Shown in pieces: positions 42,690 to 54,483 of a stretch of 64,000 bases of DNA (position 1 is its first letter; each line of letters begins with the position of its first letter). The notes under the pieces were generated by a model that saw nothing but the letters and a program-made list of their open reading frames with translations, did no database searches and was not told where the DNA came from. A program made the translations under genes and the position numbers. The DNA comes from Ahaetulla prasina (taxonomy: Eukaryota; Chordata; Lepidosauria; Squamata; Colubridae), in contig NC_080540.1 of NCBI RefSeq assembly GCF_028640845.1, positions 154,635,920 to 154,699,919 of the forward strand, given 5' to 3'.

Positions 42690-42930
42690 TGGGTGGGAAT
42701 TCACAACCTGTTCAAACTTCCTAATGACGAGAGCTGTTCAAACGTGGAACAGGCTGCCTCAGTGGGAGGCAGGCTCTCTTTTAGTTTAGGTATTTATAAA
42801 CAAAGACTACAGAACCATCTGTCAGAGATACTGTAGCTGTAACCTGCCTCAAACATTCTGGAGAGACGATGAGGCTGGTCTGGATGATCTTTGTGGCCTC
42901 TTATACTTTTACGATCATATAGGATCTTTT
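42690..42930 (+). mobile_element. CR1 LINE 3' fragment
   Basis: Readable CR1 C-terminus with stops (agagctgttcaaacgtggaa, caggctgcctcagtgggagg) followed by gaggctggtctggatgatct and tatacttttacgatcata. Confidence 0.65.
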
Positions 42931-43269
42931 GTAAATGGTTCGGATTGTGACTGATGGGGAATCCTGGTGAAATTAATCTTCAAGGACAAGGACCTAGTCT
43001 GAGATCTTTTGCTGTAGTTGCGAAACAGCCGACTACTGCCAATTATTTTTTAATGCCTTTGTATTTGATATCCGTGTATGGGAATCTAAAAGGCTTGCTG
43101 TGTTTCCCAGCAAATTAATCTTAATCATTGTTCCTACATCATCAGTGAGACGGTGAAACATAGAAAGAAAATGTGATCTAACGCTGCAGAATGAATCCAT
43201 AAAAACTGTTTGAACTACATTTCTGTGTCAACGACTTCAGCGGATAGTTAGGAAAAACAATCGCAACCA

Positions 43270-44240
43270 ATCTGCCTTCCGTTGAAGATCTGTATGCTGC
43301 CCGAATCAGAAAGAGAGCTGAGAAAATATCTATGGACCCTTCACATCCAGGACATAATCTATTTCAACTTTTCCCCTCAGGACACCGCTATAGAGCATTG
43401 TGTGTCAGAACCACTAGACACCAAGGTAGGTTTTTTTCCTGCTGAACACCTAATTCCTGCAGCACTGTCTTAGGTCTAAAGATATTTACCTATGTACAGG
43501 TAGTGCTTGACTTACCACCACAATTGAGCCCCAAAATGATATTGTTAAGCAAGACATTTGTTAAGTGAGTTTTGCACCATTTTACGACCTTCCTTGCCAC
43601 AGTTGTTAAGTGAATCGGTGCATCTGATAAGTTAGTAACCTGGTTATTAAGTGAATCTGGCTTCCCCACTCACTTTGCCGGTCAGAAGGTCACAAAAGGT
43701 GAGCACTGCAACTGTCATAAATATGAGTCAGTTCCAAGCATCTGAATTTTGATCACGTGAGCATACGGATGCTGCAAAGGTTGTAACTGTGAAAAACGGT
43801 CATAAGTCACATTTTTCAATGCCATTGTAACTTTGAATGGCCGCTAAATGAACTGTTGTAAGTGGAGGACTACCTGTAATAGGCTGTATTGCTATCCCTC
43901 AACACTGTCAAATTATTTACTAAATCTGCACTACTATTAATTTTCTCATCATTTCCATCACCCATCTCCTCCCACTTATGACTCTATGACTGTAACTTTG
44001 TTGCTTGTATCCTTACGATTTATATTGATATTGATTGGTTTCTGATTGCTTATTTGTACCCTATGACTATCATTAAGTGTTGTACCTTATGATTTTTGAT
44101 GAAGGTATCTTTTCTTTTATGTACACTGAGAGCATATGCACCAAGACAAATTCCTTGTGTGTCCAAATTCTATTCTATTCTATTCTATTCTATTCTATTC
44201 TATTCTATTCTATTCTATTCTATTCTATTCTATTCTATTT
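43270..44240 (+). mobile_element. CR1-L3 LINE 3' end with seeded (ATTCT)n, split by a Tigger-like MITE
   Basis: ORF2 C-terminus DLYAARIRKRAEKIS...PSGHRYRALCVRTTRHQ at 43285-43425, then (after the MITE at 43495-43879) the L3 3' UTR to caccaagacaaattccttgt and an (ATTCT)n tract at 44167-44239. Confidence 0.88.
43495..43879. mobile_element. Tigger-like MITE inside the L3 LINE
   Basis: Termini caggtagtgcttgacttacc and gtaagtggaggactacctg, TA on both sides. Confidence 0.88.
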
Positions 44241-44319
44241 CTCCTTCCCAGCCTCTCATCTTCTCATTTCCCATCTTTTCTCATCTTCTCATTTTTCCTA
44301 TTATCTTCTCCTATTAGTA

Positions 44320-44490
44320 GTTTACGATTTATCACTTGTTTGTATCTTATATGATTAATGATTGTAACTATGATTCCTGATCTATGACATCACTTGCTGT
44401 TTGTATATACTCTGAGAGCTTATGCACTGGAGACTAATTTGTGTGTCTGATCGCACTTGGACAATAAAGAATTCTATTCTAAATTCTACT
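44320..44490 (+). mobile_element. Second, divergent L3-like 3' end in tandem
   Basis: ttatatgattaatgattgta, ctctgagagcttatgcactg, gtgtgtctgatcgcacttgg, then acaataaagaattctattct parallels the L3 tail just upstream but is more diverged and seeds only a short ATTCT run. Confidence 0.65.
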
Positions 44491-45260
44491 CTTCCTAATC
44501 CCAATGTGACTCTTGATAGCAAAACCATACAGAACCTGTCCACACGGCAGCTTCCAGAATCTCCAAACAGGAAATGTTTTTATTTATTTAATTTACACAT
44601 TTATATAGCTGCTCAGCTCTCAAACAATTCTGGCCATCTTCCAATAAAAAAATAAAAGACATATAAAATCATTTTAAAACTATAAACTCAACCACTTAAA
44701 ACATAAAATATTAAAAACAACAAAAACCCTGGTGCCAATCAGTGCTAAGGTACTATCATCTAGTCTTATCCCATGTTAACATGGGTTAAAAGACAAATAA
44801 ACTGACTCAGTTGAATAAACTTTCCTGCTCAGCGGTATAAAATAATTCTTTTATTTTCCTCCAGACTTTCAGTTTATTTCTCTGTGGTTTGTGCAGGTAA
44901 AAGTCCCAGGAGATTATGCATCACATTTACAAATACTTCCTCTTTTTATCTTTTTTTTTAAATGTGACAATACAGAACATTCACATGTAATCTCAAGAAC
45001 ATTTTCTTTGAGCCATGGGAAGCCTTATTTCTTTTCTGTTCAGGTAAAAGATATAATTTTATTGACTATATTTGCTAACAGCACATGTACCAAATTAGGG
45101 CTACACAATCCACACAATAAAACAGTTTACGGAAAATTCTCCCTCCTTATAGCCAATCCGGTTGTTATCTAGATTTCTGCAGGGTTAATATGGTGCTGAA
45201 TGTCTACTTAATTGCAACATAATCAATGTTTATTTCCAGTATATAACCCTGTATGTACGG
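44491..45260. other. No recognisable feature
   Basis: AT-rich unassigned DNA. Confidence 0.45.
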
Positions 45261-45504
45261 TTCAGGTAGTCCTTAAGTTACAATTGCAGTTGAGACCCGG
45301 ACTCCCATTTCTAAGCGCTGCAATTGTAAAGTGAAACAGCACATGACTTCCATCTCTTAGCAATAACAATCCAGGCAGTCCCGGTTGTTGCTGTAACCCC
45401 AAGAAACACAGGTTGTTCATTAAGTGGGAAACAGAAGGTGTTCCAGGTAAGGAGTGCGGGGTGCCACAAGAGGATAGAGATGGACTTGGGAAGTCTGGCT
45501 TAAT

Positions 45505-45742
45505 AGCACTGGCACCAGCATTTGGACTTGTATACCACTTTGCAGTGCATTCATTACAGCCCTCTCGAAGCGGTTTACAGAGTCAGCATATTGCCCTCAA
45601 TAATCTGGGTCCTCATTTTACCGACCTCAGAAAGGTGGAAGGCTGAATCAACAATGAGCCGGTCAGGATCGAACTTCTGGCAGTCGGCAGAATTAACTTG
45701 CAATACAGCATTCCAACCATTATGCCACCACGGCTCTTCCTG
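45505..45742 (-). mobile_element. Sauria-SINE-like element
   Basis: tataccactttgcagtgcat, gcggtttacagagtcagcat, ctgggtcctcattttaccga and the head complement tgccaccacggctc give a full-length reverse copy. Confidence 0.85.
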
Positions 45743-45962
45743 GCCGAGGCCACTGGCACAGGCCACATGCAAGAAAAGGGGACATGGGATGGACGAATGT
45801 GTTTGTGTGTATCCCAGATCACAGGGAGATCTGGGAAAAAGAAGGCAGGATGTGTGCAAACACAACAAGGGCGAGGGAAAGAGGGTGTGTGTGTGTTTGT
45901 GTGTGTGAGTGCAGGGAGGTTGGAGAAGGAGGCAGATAGTGGATGCGGGCCGGTGTGAGCAC

Positions 45963-46555
45963 CGGCTGCGCGGGTGATAGAGGGAGCCCGTCGTGGTTCC
46001 CATGTGACACCTCTCCTGCGCAGACTGCACTGGCTACCTGGTGGCCTTTCGGGTGCGCTTCAAGGTTTTGGTAACTATCTTCAAAGCGCTCCATGGCATA
46101 GGGCCGGGTTACTTACGGGACCGTCTGCTGCCACCGATTGCCTCCCACCGACCCGTGCGCTCTCACAGGGAGGGACTCCTCAGGGTGCCGTCAGCCAGGC
46201 AGTGCCGGCTGGCGACACCCAGGGGAAGGGCCTTTTCTGTGGGGGCTCCCACCCTCTGGAACGAACTTCCCCCAGGACTTCGCCAACTTCCTGACCTTCG
46301 AACCTTTCGCCGCGAGCTTAAGACACATCTATTTATTTGCGCAGGACTGGACTAGAATTTCAAATTTTAAATTTGGTTTTAACGGGGTTTTATTATCTTA
46401 TTGTAATTTTTAATATTCGGCCTTATTTAATAAGTTTTTTAATTGGTGTTTTATTTTGTATTTATATGTATGTTTTTATTAGGCTGTAAACCGCCCTGAG
46501 TCCCTTGGGAGATAGGGCGGTATAAAAATGCGATTAAATAAATAAAAATAAATAA
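45963..46555 (+). mobile_element. L2 LINE 3' end
   Basis: Reverse-transcriptase C-terminus on plus with a +1 break: VIEGARRGSHVTPLLRRLHW, then FRVRFKVLVTIFKALHGIGP, FSVGAPTLWNELPPGLRQ. L2 3' UTR follows, with accgccctgagtcccttggg and an (AAAT)n tail. Confidence 0.87.
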
Positions 46556-46950
46556 ATCCAGATCGGCCAGGGAAGGAGGGCAATGGTGGGCGCATATTTG
46601 TGTGTGAGTTCAGAGAGTATAGGGAAGATGGGCATTTGTGGTTGCGAGTCACCAAAAGGAGAAAGCACAGTGTAGCGCATGTGCCTGAAGAAAGGCTGGA
46701 GCAGTGGAGAGTTATCCAAGCAACTATTCACCTTCCCAATAGTTTTCCCATTGACATTGCTTGTCAATGCCAATCGTGACTGTGGCATGTTGCAATCACT
46801 CATTAAGTGCCAGCTGATTGCTAAGAGCCCAAATTACAGGCGGCTGCAACAACCAGAACTTTGAGGATCCGTCATAAGTCCCTTCACTCAGTGCCATTGT
46901 AACTTCGAATAATTGCTGAACCAGTGGTCATAACTTGAGGACTACCTGTA

Positions 46951-47499
46951 ATTCATTGCTGGAAGCAGAATTTAAATAATTTGAACGAACAACATTTTGT
47001 GTATTCTATCCCATGCCTGAGGTAACTAGACTTATCACAAAGTTATCTTATTTAATAAAGGTCATCTACAATGTGAATTGATAGCTTTCTCCTTAAAGGT
47101 TCTCTTCTTTTATTGCCTGTAATTCACTGTTCTTTAATGGATGAATGCTAAAGTAAGATGTGTCAGTATCTGCTTCCTGAGGAGTAGAGACGCTTGGCTT
47201 TAAATAACTAGATTTAAAATTTATAATATAGTAATTCTTCATTACTAAAAAGGAAAAAGGTAGGGGAAAAAAAGCTTGGGTTTCATCCTTCTGCCTTAAC
47301 AGGAAACAATGCAAAGAATAGAATCTGGACCAGGAAGCTTTTAATTAAAAGCAGAGTATTTTTTTTACAAAATCAATAGAACATTGCCGGTATAACTCGC
47401 AATATTCTACTGCATCACCATCATTATTTAAAAACCCGTACATTGAATTTGAGAGAATATAAAAGGCAAACACAGAAAGCAATAACATAAAATAGAATC
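46951..47499. other. No recognisable feature
   Basis: AT-rich, nothing assigned. Confidence 0.45.
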
Positions 47500-47507
47500 C
47501 TCTGGAT

Positions 47508-47621
47508 CAGGGGTCTCCAACCTTGGCAACTTTAAGCCTGGTGGACTTCAACTCAGCTGGCTGGGGAATTCTGGGAGTTGAAGTCCACCAGGCTTAAAGT
47601 TGCCAAGGTCGGAGATCCCAT
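47508..47621. mobile_element. Palindromic hAT MITE
   Basis: caggggtctccaaccttggc against gccaaggtcggagatcc; near-perfect hairpin. Duplication ctctggat (47500-47507) / ctctggac (47622-47629). Confidence 0.85.
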
Positions 47622-47644
47622 CTCTGGACTGTCTGCAAAAAGTG

Positions 47645-48040
47645 AGTGAATACACGCAGTCCTCGAATTGCAACAGTTCGTTTAGTGACCATTCAAAGCT
47701 ATACCGGCATTGAAAAAAGGGACTTATGACCAGTTTCCATACTTACAACTGATGCAATATCCCCATGATCACATGATCAAAATTTGGATGCTTGGCAACT
47801 GACTCATATTTATGACGGTTGCAGAGTCCTGGGGTCATATGATCTCCTTTGGCGACCTTCTGATAAGCAAAAATCAATGGGGAAGCCAGACTTAACAACC
47901 ATGTTAGTTACTTAACAAATGCAATGAGTCACTTATTCAGGAAAAGTTGTAAAATGGGGCAAACTCACTTAACAAATGTTTCACTTAGCAACAGAAATGT
48001 TGGGCTCCATTGTGGTCATAAGTCGAGGACTACCTCTATT
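47645..48040. mobile_element. Tigger-like MITE
   Basis: Left gcagtcctcgaattgcaaca, right gtcataagtcgaggactacc. Confidence 0.82.
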
Positions 48041-48059
48041 TTGGAGGCCAACATGATTA

Positions 48060-48292
48060 GGGTTTAACCCAGGGTCACGTGGCCCCCTTTTGCCACCTTC
48101 TGACAAGCAAAGTCAATGGGGAAGCCAGATTCACTCAACAACCATTTACTAACTTACTCACTGAAGTGATTCACTTAACAACTTTGGCAAGAAAGGTCGT
48201 AAAGGGGGTCAAAACTCACTTAACAAATATTTCACTTAGTAAGAGAAATGTTGGGCTTAACCGTGATCGTAAGTCGAGGACTACCTGTATAT
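48060..48292. mobile_element. Tigger-like MITE, right half
   Basis: Starts inside the element (ggtcacgtggcccccttttg) and ends gtaagtcgaggactacctgt; lies directly behind the preceding copy in the same orientation. Confidence 0.78.
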
Positions 48293-48902
48293 ACATATTC
48301 CAGAAAAAAATACTAAGATAAAAGCAACCTTTTCTCTCAATACTAATAAATCCAAAAGTAAAGGAAGTCACAAACCAAGGCAGTCTGGGATTTTTGCCTG
48401 GCCTCGCCTCTCTTGACCTTCCTTAATCCTCCGTTTTTCAGAAGGCTCTTTGGTAGCACTCGTTCCCTCTTTCTAATTGCTGTGAGAAGCAACAAGCATG
48501 AAGAAAGTTATTTCCTCCAGCCACCAAGAAGCATTTTTAACATGCAGGTCCATTTCCAATTAACATAAAGAGCAATCCACATAACCCCACCATTTAATTT
48601 GACTGGTAATCTTTAGCAGATGGTTTGACTAAAGGCAAGAAGAAACTGGAATTTGGCACAGGGAGGGTAGGCGAGAATTTATAAAGAAGGCTACTGCTTT
48701 AATAAATATTACTGGAAAAATCAAATGGAGCTTTCACGTTCCTACTAACTGACTTAAAGGAAGCACACTCACCTTTGGGAGGGTGTTATTTTTTTCGATG
48801 GATTATGGGATTTGATACCCATCCAGAGTTTGCAACTTAAGGTATATGTGTGTGTGTGTGTTGGTGGTGGCTATATAAGTGTTCTAAATAAATGAACGCA
48901 TT
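48293..48902. other. No recognisable feature
   Basis: Nothing assigned; a short (GT)n at 48845-48862. Confidence 0.45.
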
Positions 48903-49960
48903 ACAACTCAAATAGAATAGAATAGAATAGAATAGAATAGAATAGAATAGAATAGAATAGAATAGAATAGAATAGAATAGAATAGAATTCTTTATTGGTC
49001 AAGTATAATTGAACACACAAGGAATTTGTCTTGGTGCATACACTCACGGTGTACATAAAGGAAAAGATACATTCGTCAAGAATCATAAGGTACAACACTT
49101 AATGATACTCATAGGGAAATAGTCAGTATAAATGTTAAGGATACCAGCAACAAGTTTACAGTCCTACTGTTGTGACCCAGGTTCCTGGACCCGGACTCCT
49201 GGACCCGGATGATTCAGAAAGTGAGGGAGAAGACCTGGCAAGCCCTGCTTCTCTTGGGCCCTCTCCCTCCCTGGCACCCACTCAAAGGGAAGAGGAGGGG
49301 CCGGCAAGGCCTGATTCTCTCGAGCCTTCTTCTGATTTGGCAATGCCCCAAGAACAGTTTTGGAGTGATGCAAGACTGTGCAGACGTGACCGGCGCGCGC
49401 AGCAGAAGCAGTGTTGGGATAAAGCCAAGGAATGATGGTCATGCAGTGACATCTGCAGAGACTATAAATAGGAGGCGGGACTTCCTGGTTTTTTGTCTTG
49501 GACAAAGCAATGAATTTGCGCGGGCAAACTGTATCAATGGAGGGACGAATATATTCATGAGTAATTCTGGCCTTATCTATAATTTCCTCGTTATCTCCAG
49601 AAACTTGGCAGGCCCGTGGGTAGACGTGGCCAGGACATTTATCTATATAAATAAAGTAGAAGAGGAGGCCTTTGACTGACTCTTTGCTGGGGGTATTGGG
49701 GGAGGGAAACAGAACACCTATAGTCATAAGTGGGAGGAGATGGGTGATAGGAACAATGAGAAGATTAATAGTAGTGCAGACTTAGTAACTAGTTTGACAG
49801 CATTGAGGGAATTATTTGATTAGCAGAGTGATGGCGTTTGGGAAGAAACTGTTCTTGTGTCTAGTTGTTCTGGTGTGCAGTGCTCTATAGCGTCATTTTG
49901 AGGGTAGGAGTTGAAACAGTTTATGTCCTGGATGCGAGGGGTCTGTACAGCCAAAAATAT
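48903..49960 (-). mobile_element. CR1-L3 LINE 3' end with (AATAG)n, split by a solo LTR
   Basis: Minus copy. The microsatellite 48911-48988 abuts the L3 tail (aaggaatttgtcttggtgca; cacttaatgatactcat). After the LTR at 49168-49716 it resumes with ctatagtcataagtgggagg through the L3 3' UTR and C-terminus complement (gtgctctatagcgtcatttt) to about 49960. Confidence 0.88.
49168..49716 (+). repeat. Solo LTR inside the L3 LINE
   Basis: 549 bp, starts TGTTGTGACCCAGG, ends AACAGAACA. 5-bp duplication cctac (49163-49167) / cctat (49717-49721). TATA box gactataaatagg at about 49459 and aataaagtag at about 49650. The open U3 segment (49172-49435) has an acidic part and an RRDRRAQQKQ-type tail, as in the LTR at 5.6-5.8 kb. 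Confidence 0.87.
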
Positions 49961-50124
49961 CACAAAAAGATATACTGCAGGAGCTGCTCCTGTGTTTTAT
50001 ATTCTTCCCATTCATTTTAAGCTGTCTCTCTTTCTCGAAGGTTTCTGTAGCTAGTTTACATATCTGCATTAAGCTGTGATGAAGTTTGCTTTTAGCCTCT
50101 CAGATTGTGTGAACACATCCACTC

Positions 50125-50422
50125 TAAATATCTATGGAGATTCTCAGTCATCTAGGTCATGGTTGTCCCAAAGGTGCTTTTTTTCAAGAGGCAATTGGAC
50201 TTTCTTGGTTTTTCTTTGAAGACGTTTCGCTTCTCATCCTAGAAGCTTCTTCAGCTAAATGGATGAGAAGAGAAACGTCTTCAAAGAAAAACCAGAAAAT
50301 CCATTTGCCCCTTGAAAAAAGCACCTTTGGGACATCCATTCTTATTTGTAAACCATGGTTTATGCTCAGATGTTCTGTAAAATAACCCATTAGGAGATAA
50401 AAACCAAAACTGGTTAAACATG
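50125..50422. mobile_element. Penelope-like tails, inverted pair, plus first copy of a local duplication
   Basis: The left arm gattctcagtcatctaggtc to ttcgcttctcatcc opposes ggatgagaagagaaacgtct onward. The segment 50261-50422 is repeated at 50587-50748. Confidence 0.7.
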
Positions 50423-50586
50423 GCTTAGAAAGGGTATAAACCTAGCCCCTGCCATGGGAAAAGATACCTGAGGTGGCTTACTCAATTTATCCCCAAAGAG
50501 GGCTGTTCCCTAAACCACTCTATGCAGAGGGGAAACTATAGATGGAGATATTTGCAAACATCTTGTCAAAAGGCCTCCCTCAAAAT

Positions 50587-50748
50587 GGATGAGAAGCGAA
50601 ACATCTTCAAAGAAAAACCAGAAAGTTCAGTTGCCCCTTGCAAAAAGCACCCTTGGGACATCCACTTTTATTTGTAAACCATGGTTTATGCTCAGATGTT
50701 CTGTAAAATAACCCATTAGGAGATAAAAACCAAAACTGGTTAAACATG
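50587..50748. repeat. Second copy of a 162-bp direct repeat
   Basis: Same order as 50261-50422 (Penelope tail, then ttatttgtaaaccatggttt, agatgttctgtaaaataacc, aactggttaaacatg), offset by exactly 326 bp. Confidence 0.85.
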
Positions 50749-50838
50749 CATTGGTCAGAACCATCATTCCCAAATACTGTTTTGCATGTGTGTTCGACCA
50801 ACTCCCAAATCCTTTTCTGTGCTGGCTATGCTGTATAA

Positions 50839-51104
50839 CAGGGGTGTCAAACTCAAGGCCTACAGGTTGGATCTGGTCTGCAGGGTGCTTAAATGTGGCC
50901 CATGGAGCCAGCCTGGAAATAGCAAAGGAGCGGCCTGCAGTGCCTCTGGCAGCCAAAATGAGGTGCTGGGGGGCTGCACACATGTTCCTGTGTCCCATTT
51001 TGTCAGGGTGCTGTAGGAGGCATCCATCCCGGGCCCCTTACCAGGCCGGCCTGCGGAGAACTACAATGCTGATCCGGCCCTTGAAGAAATCCAGTTTGAC
51101 ACCA
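50839..51104. mobile_element. hAT MITE, CAGGGGTGTCAAACTC family
   Basis: Left caggggtgtcaaactcaagg; right end decayed (ccagtttgacaccag). No clear duplication. Confidence 0.75.
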
Positions 51105-51904
51105 GTTCCAGTCCATCTGATCAAGTGGGTGACAGACAGCAAGAGCACAAAGCTTTGAGACCGCAAGGTTACCTGAACAGTCAAATTTTATTATCACCCT
51201 CCTCCTCCTCCTCCTCCTCCTCCTCTTCCTTGCCTTTTCTCTTCCAGGAGCAAATGCTGACCCCGTAGCTCCTGTCTCTTCCCACAGCTTAAGCACTAAT
51301 CCTCCGGCACCCCTTTATCAGATGCTGTCATATGGTGGCTTCTTCTTGAGCAGTTCCTACTGTAGCCTCTGTCTAATGTAAACCAGCCTTTTATCCCCTA
51401 GATTAGCTGCTCGCTGTAGGATTAGCTCTTTTTCATTCTAATGCAAACCGACAGATGATTTTTTAAAAAGGGTGAATCTACTCTATTTGTTGTCTTCTTT
51501 CTAGCCTGGCCAAAGAGGGATCCTTTTGGTGGGGGGGAGGGGGAGGGGAGGCCTCTAGGGAATGGAATTAAGATTGAAAAATTGGGTGGCAAATAAGAGG
51601 TATTGGTTGAGAAAAAAGACAAGGGATCTTAGTAATAAAGAGAGGGATCTGGAAGGTAGGATACAGCACATTTTCTAAATGAAAATATGGAAGAAAAAAA
51701 TCATTTTGACAGCCAGCATCATCATAAATTCCATGCTTTTGTATTCTGAATGAAGAGAACGCAGGGCTGGGACTAAAAGTACACAGAGATCTGACTAGAC
51801 ATTGCAGCAGAAATATTTAATGCTTGGTGTGCTAAGCCGTGAAGTCAAACTCCTGTTCCTATGTGCTGTCAATTCCACGCCTCTCAGATCCTCCATGTGT
51901 GCTG
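51105..51904. other. Unassigned; (TCC)n at 51197-51229
   Basis: Only the trinucleotide tract and a G-run at 51530-51550 stand out. Confidence 0.5.
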
Positions 51905-51912
51905 ATCTACAA

Positions 51913-52271
51913 CAGGAGTGTCAAACTCGATTTCATTGAGGGCTGCATTAGGGTTGTGTTTGACCTGGGGGGGGGCAGGGGGGGCGTGGCCAGGGGGGGC
52001 GTGCCCAGCTTGATGTCACTTGTGTTGAGGGCGCCTGTGGCCTGAGCGCTCTGCCAGCAAAAATGGACTCCCGAGCTCCATTTTCAGCTGGGACAGCCTC
52101 CTTCAACTCTCTGCCAGTGAAAATAGAGCTTGAGGGGGCCCTGCACGGCCCTCCCAAGCTCTGTTTTCGCTGGCAGAGGCACCGCGGGCCAGTCCTTTGC
52201 TATTTCCAGGGCAGCCCAGTGGGCCAGATCTAAGCACCCCATGGGCCGAATCCTTGAGATCGACACCCCTG
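51913..52271. mobile_element. hAT MITE, CAGGGGTGTCAAACTC family
   Basis: 359 bp; caggagtgtcaaactcgatt to gagatcgacacccctg; perfect duplication atctacaa at 51905-51912 and 52272-52279. Confidence 0.92.
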
Positions 52272-52279
52272 ATCTACAA

Positions 52280-53417
52280 CATCCAGCCTCCCCAGATGAT
52301 TGACATGGTAGCTCCATATCTCTAGTGGCCACCTGATGGGGACTGTTGGCTTAGGTGTATAATTGCATTGGTTTTATACTACATTGAAACTAGCCAGAAA
52401 CTGAACAACCTCTTTGGATCCCAAACATCAGAGCAGGGTTTTTTTCTCCCTGTCAGAGCACTTATTAACTGTTATGTGTTCCAGGGAAGCTGACCAAATC
52501 AGTTGACAAAGATGTAAAAATTACTTCAAACCGTTAGTAATTCTTTTGTGGGAACCACTTTCATAAGGAAGCAGCAGTCATCCTGAGTTTAAAATCGCTT
52601 TAAAAGCGGGAAAGACAAAAACACAAGATCTGGAATTCAAAGGCAGCTTGGTCAGACCCAACAAGGTTCTTCATACAAATATCTGCAGTAATATTGTGAA
52701 TCGATCTTCGCCCAATTGGCCACTCTCCTGATGTGTTGGACTTTAGCTATCCCACTCTTCTACACCAGGTTGGGAAAGAAGATTGAATCGTTCAGTCAGT
52801 CATCTTACAAGAAGTAGACAGACAGACTTCAAATGGGGCCAGCTTGCCAAGCTGGAATCAGGGGGTCTTCTGCTCACTTTAATGAATAGGATTTTAAATT
52901 TCTGTCTCCAAGTCTTGCCTTAACATTCTCCACCATAGTATATACTATATTATTACCATTTTATTTATATATTGCCCCTATTTTCAGAGACAGAGCAAGT
53001 GTATCATCTAATAAAAGTATAAAATCTAATAAGAAGGTGTGTTCAGGAAATCACTGCATGGAAAAAGGGAAATGGGGCTTGGGAATTTTCAGACCAGCTT
53101 GTAATCTTTCGTAATGGCTGGAGATGATGTACTCTCTATATGAGAATCACTGTGAATATTTTTTAAAGGCACCAGTGCTCTTTTGCATCCTGATTAAGCT
53201 TCTTACTCTGCTTTAGGAGATCCTGGCTTTCATCATTTGATCTGATTACCTCGTTATATTCAGCTGGCAGGGATGGTTGGAGTTGTAATCTAACGTATCT
53301 GACAGTATTGGATGGGGGAAAGAGCTGATGTGGGACAATGATCCAAGGATTTCTGGTTCCTGAATTTGATTAATTTTTTTTATGCCACCCATCTGCCCTA
53401 CCAGTGACTGTAATATA
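52280..53417. other. No recognisable feature
   Basis: No repeat ends or coding homology seen. Confidence 0.45.
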
Positions 53418-53556
53418 TACGCTGTTTCCCCCAAAATAAGACATCCCCTGATAATAAACCCAATCGGGCTTTTGAGCACATGGCAATAAGGCCAACTGCT
53501 TATTTCAGGGTTCAAAAAAATATAAGACAGGGTCTTATTTTCGGGAAAACACGGTA
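53418..53556. mobile_element. Short Tc1/mariner-like MITE (AAAATAAGAC termini)
   Basis: tacgctgtttcccccaaaat opposes ttattttcgggaaaacacgg, TA at both sides; nearly the same sequence as 18806-18942. Confidence 0.82.
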
Positions 53557-54480
53557 GAATATATATCATCTAGCAAATTAAGAAAGAAAGAGAAGAAACT
53601 CTCTTTAGGTTTACAAATAGTTTCTCATTTGATAGTCTTAAAGCTAGTCTTAAGTCTACTTTCCACAAATTATGTAGCTCTTAACTTAAACTGGGGGTGG
53701 GGCAGGAGATAAGACATTATGGCAACTCATATGGCTCATTTTGGGTCAGTTGAGGAAATTTAGGAAGATGTAGGAGATTTAATTTCAAGTTCTTTCTCAA
53801 ACATAATGCCTAGTGGCTGACCTGTGGGCCAAGCAGCATTGTCAACCTACTTCACAGAACTATTGTGAAGACCAAACATGGATAAGATCTTTTCTTAAGG
53901 ACTATTTTGTGATGATAAAGGTAGCAAACTTTGTGTCTGCAGAGAGCTGGTAGACAGTCTTGTTTAAGATTACTTGATTTCTCCTAGGAAAGGAGGGCCT
54001 AAGAAAACATTTGCAGGGCTACTGTGTTCTATGTGTCTGATTGATTAAAGTGGCTTGGATTCACTGGAGTTGGCATCTGTCCATCCATCCATCCATCCAT
54101 CCATCCATCCATCCATCCATCCATCCATCCATCCATCCATCTAGGCAATGCCTGATTCCACCTGTACAGGTTTAACAGAGTTTATTCTCTTGCTTGGTAG
54201 GAGTTTGAACTAGTTAGCCTTGATAAAGTAAATAGGGTTGTTGGATCTTTGAGTTCAGTCACCTGTGTTTTAGATCCAATTCCTTCTGGTTGGTCATGGC
54301 CTCCTGAGAGGTGACATTGATTTGATCCAAGTGGTGATTAATTCTTTTTTGTGGGATAGGGTATTTCTGCCTCCAACCTTCCCTTTTGTAGGAGATGTAC
54401 TGTAGTTGGCTTGCAGCTCCACAGAGGTATGAGGAAAGAAAATTATCTGGACTTTTTTTAGTTGGGTTTCAGGCATGGTT
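53557..54480. other. Unassigned, with a (CCAT)n tract
   Basis: (TCCA)n microsatellite at 54079-54141 (about 15 units). Otherwise nothing recognised. Confidence 0.5.
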
Positions 54481-54483
54481 ATA

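Larger units (their letters stand above)
45261..46950. mobile_element. Tigger-like MITE split by SINE and L2 insertions
   Basis: Left part 45261-45440 (caggtagtccttaagttaca; cattaagtgggaaacag); right part about 46735-46950 ending gtcataacttgaggactacctg. Between them lie the SINE (45505-45742) and the L2 (45963-46555). Two adjacent partial copies cannot be fully excluded. Confidence 0.55.

Noticed and set aside
54079..54141. Direct-repeat array that could be mistaken for CRISPR
   Set aside because: Uninterrupted (CCAT)n with no spacers; a eukaryotic microsatellite.
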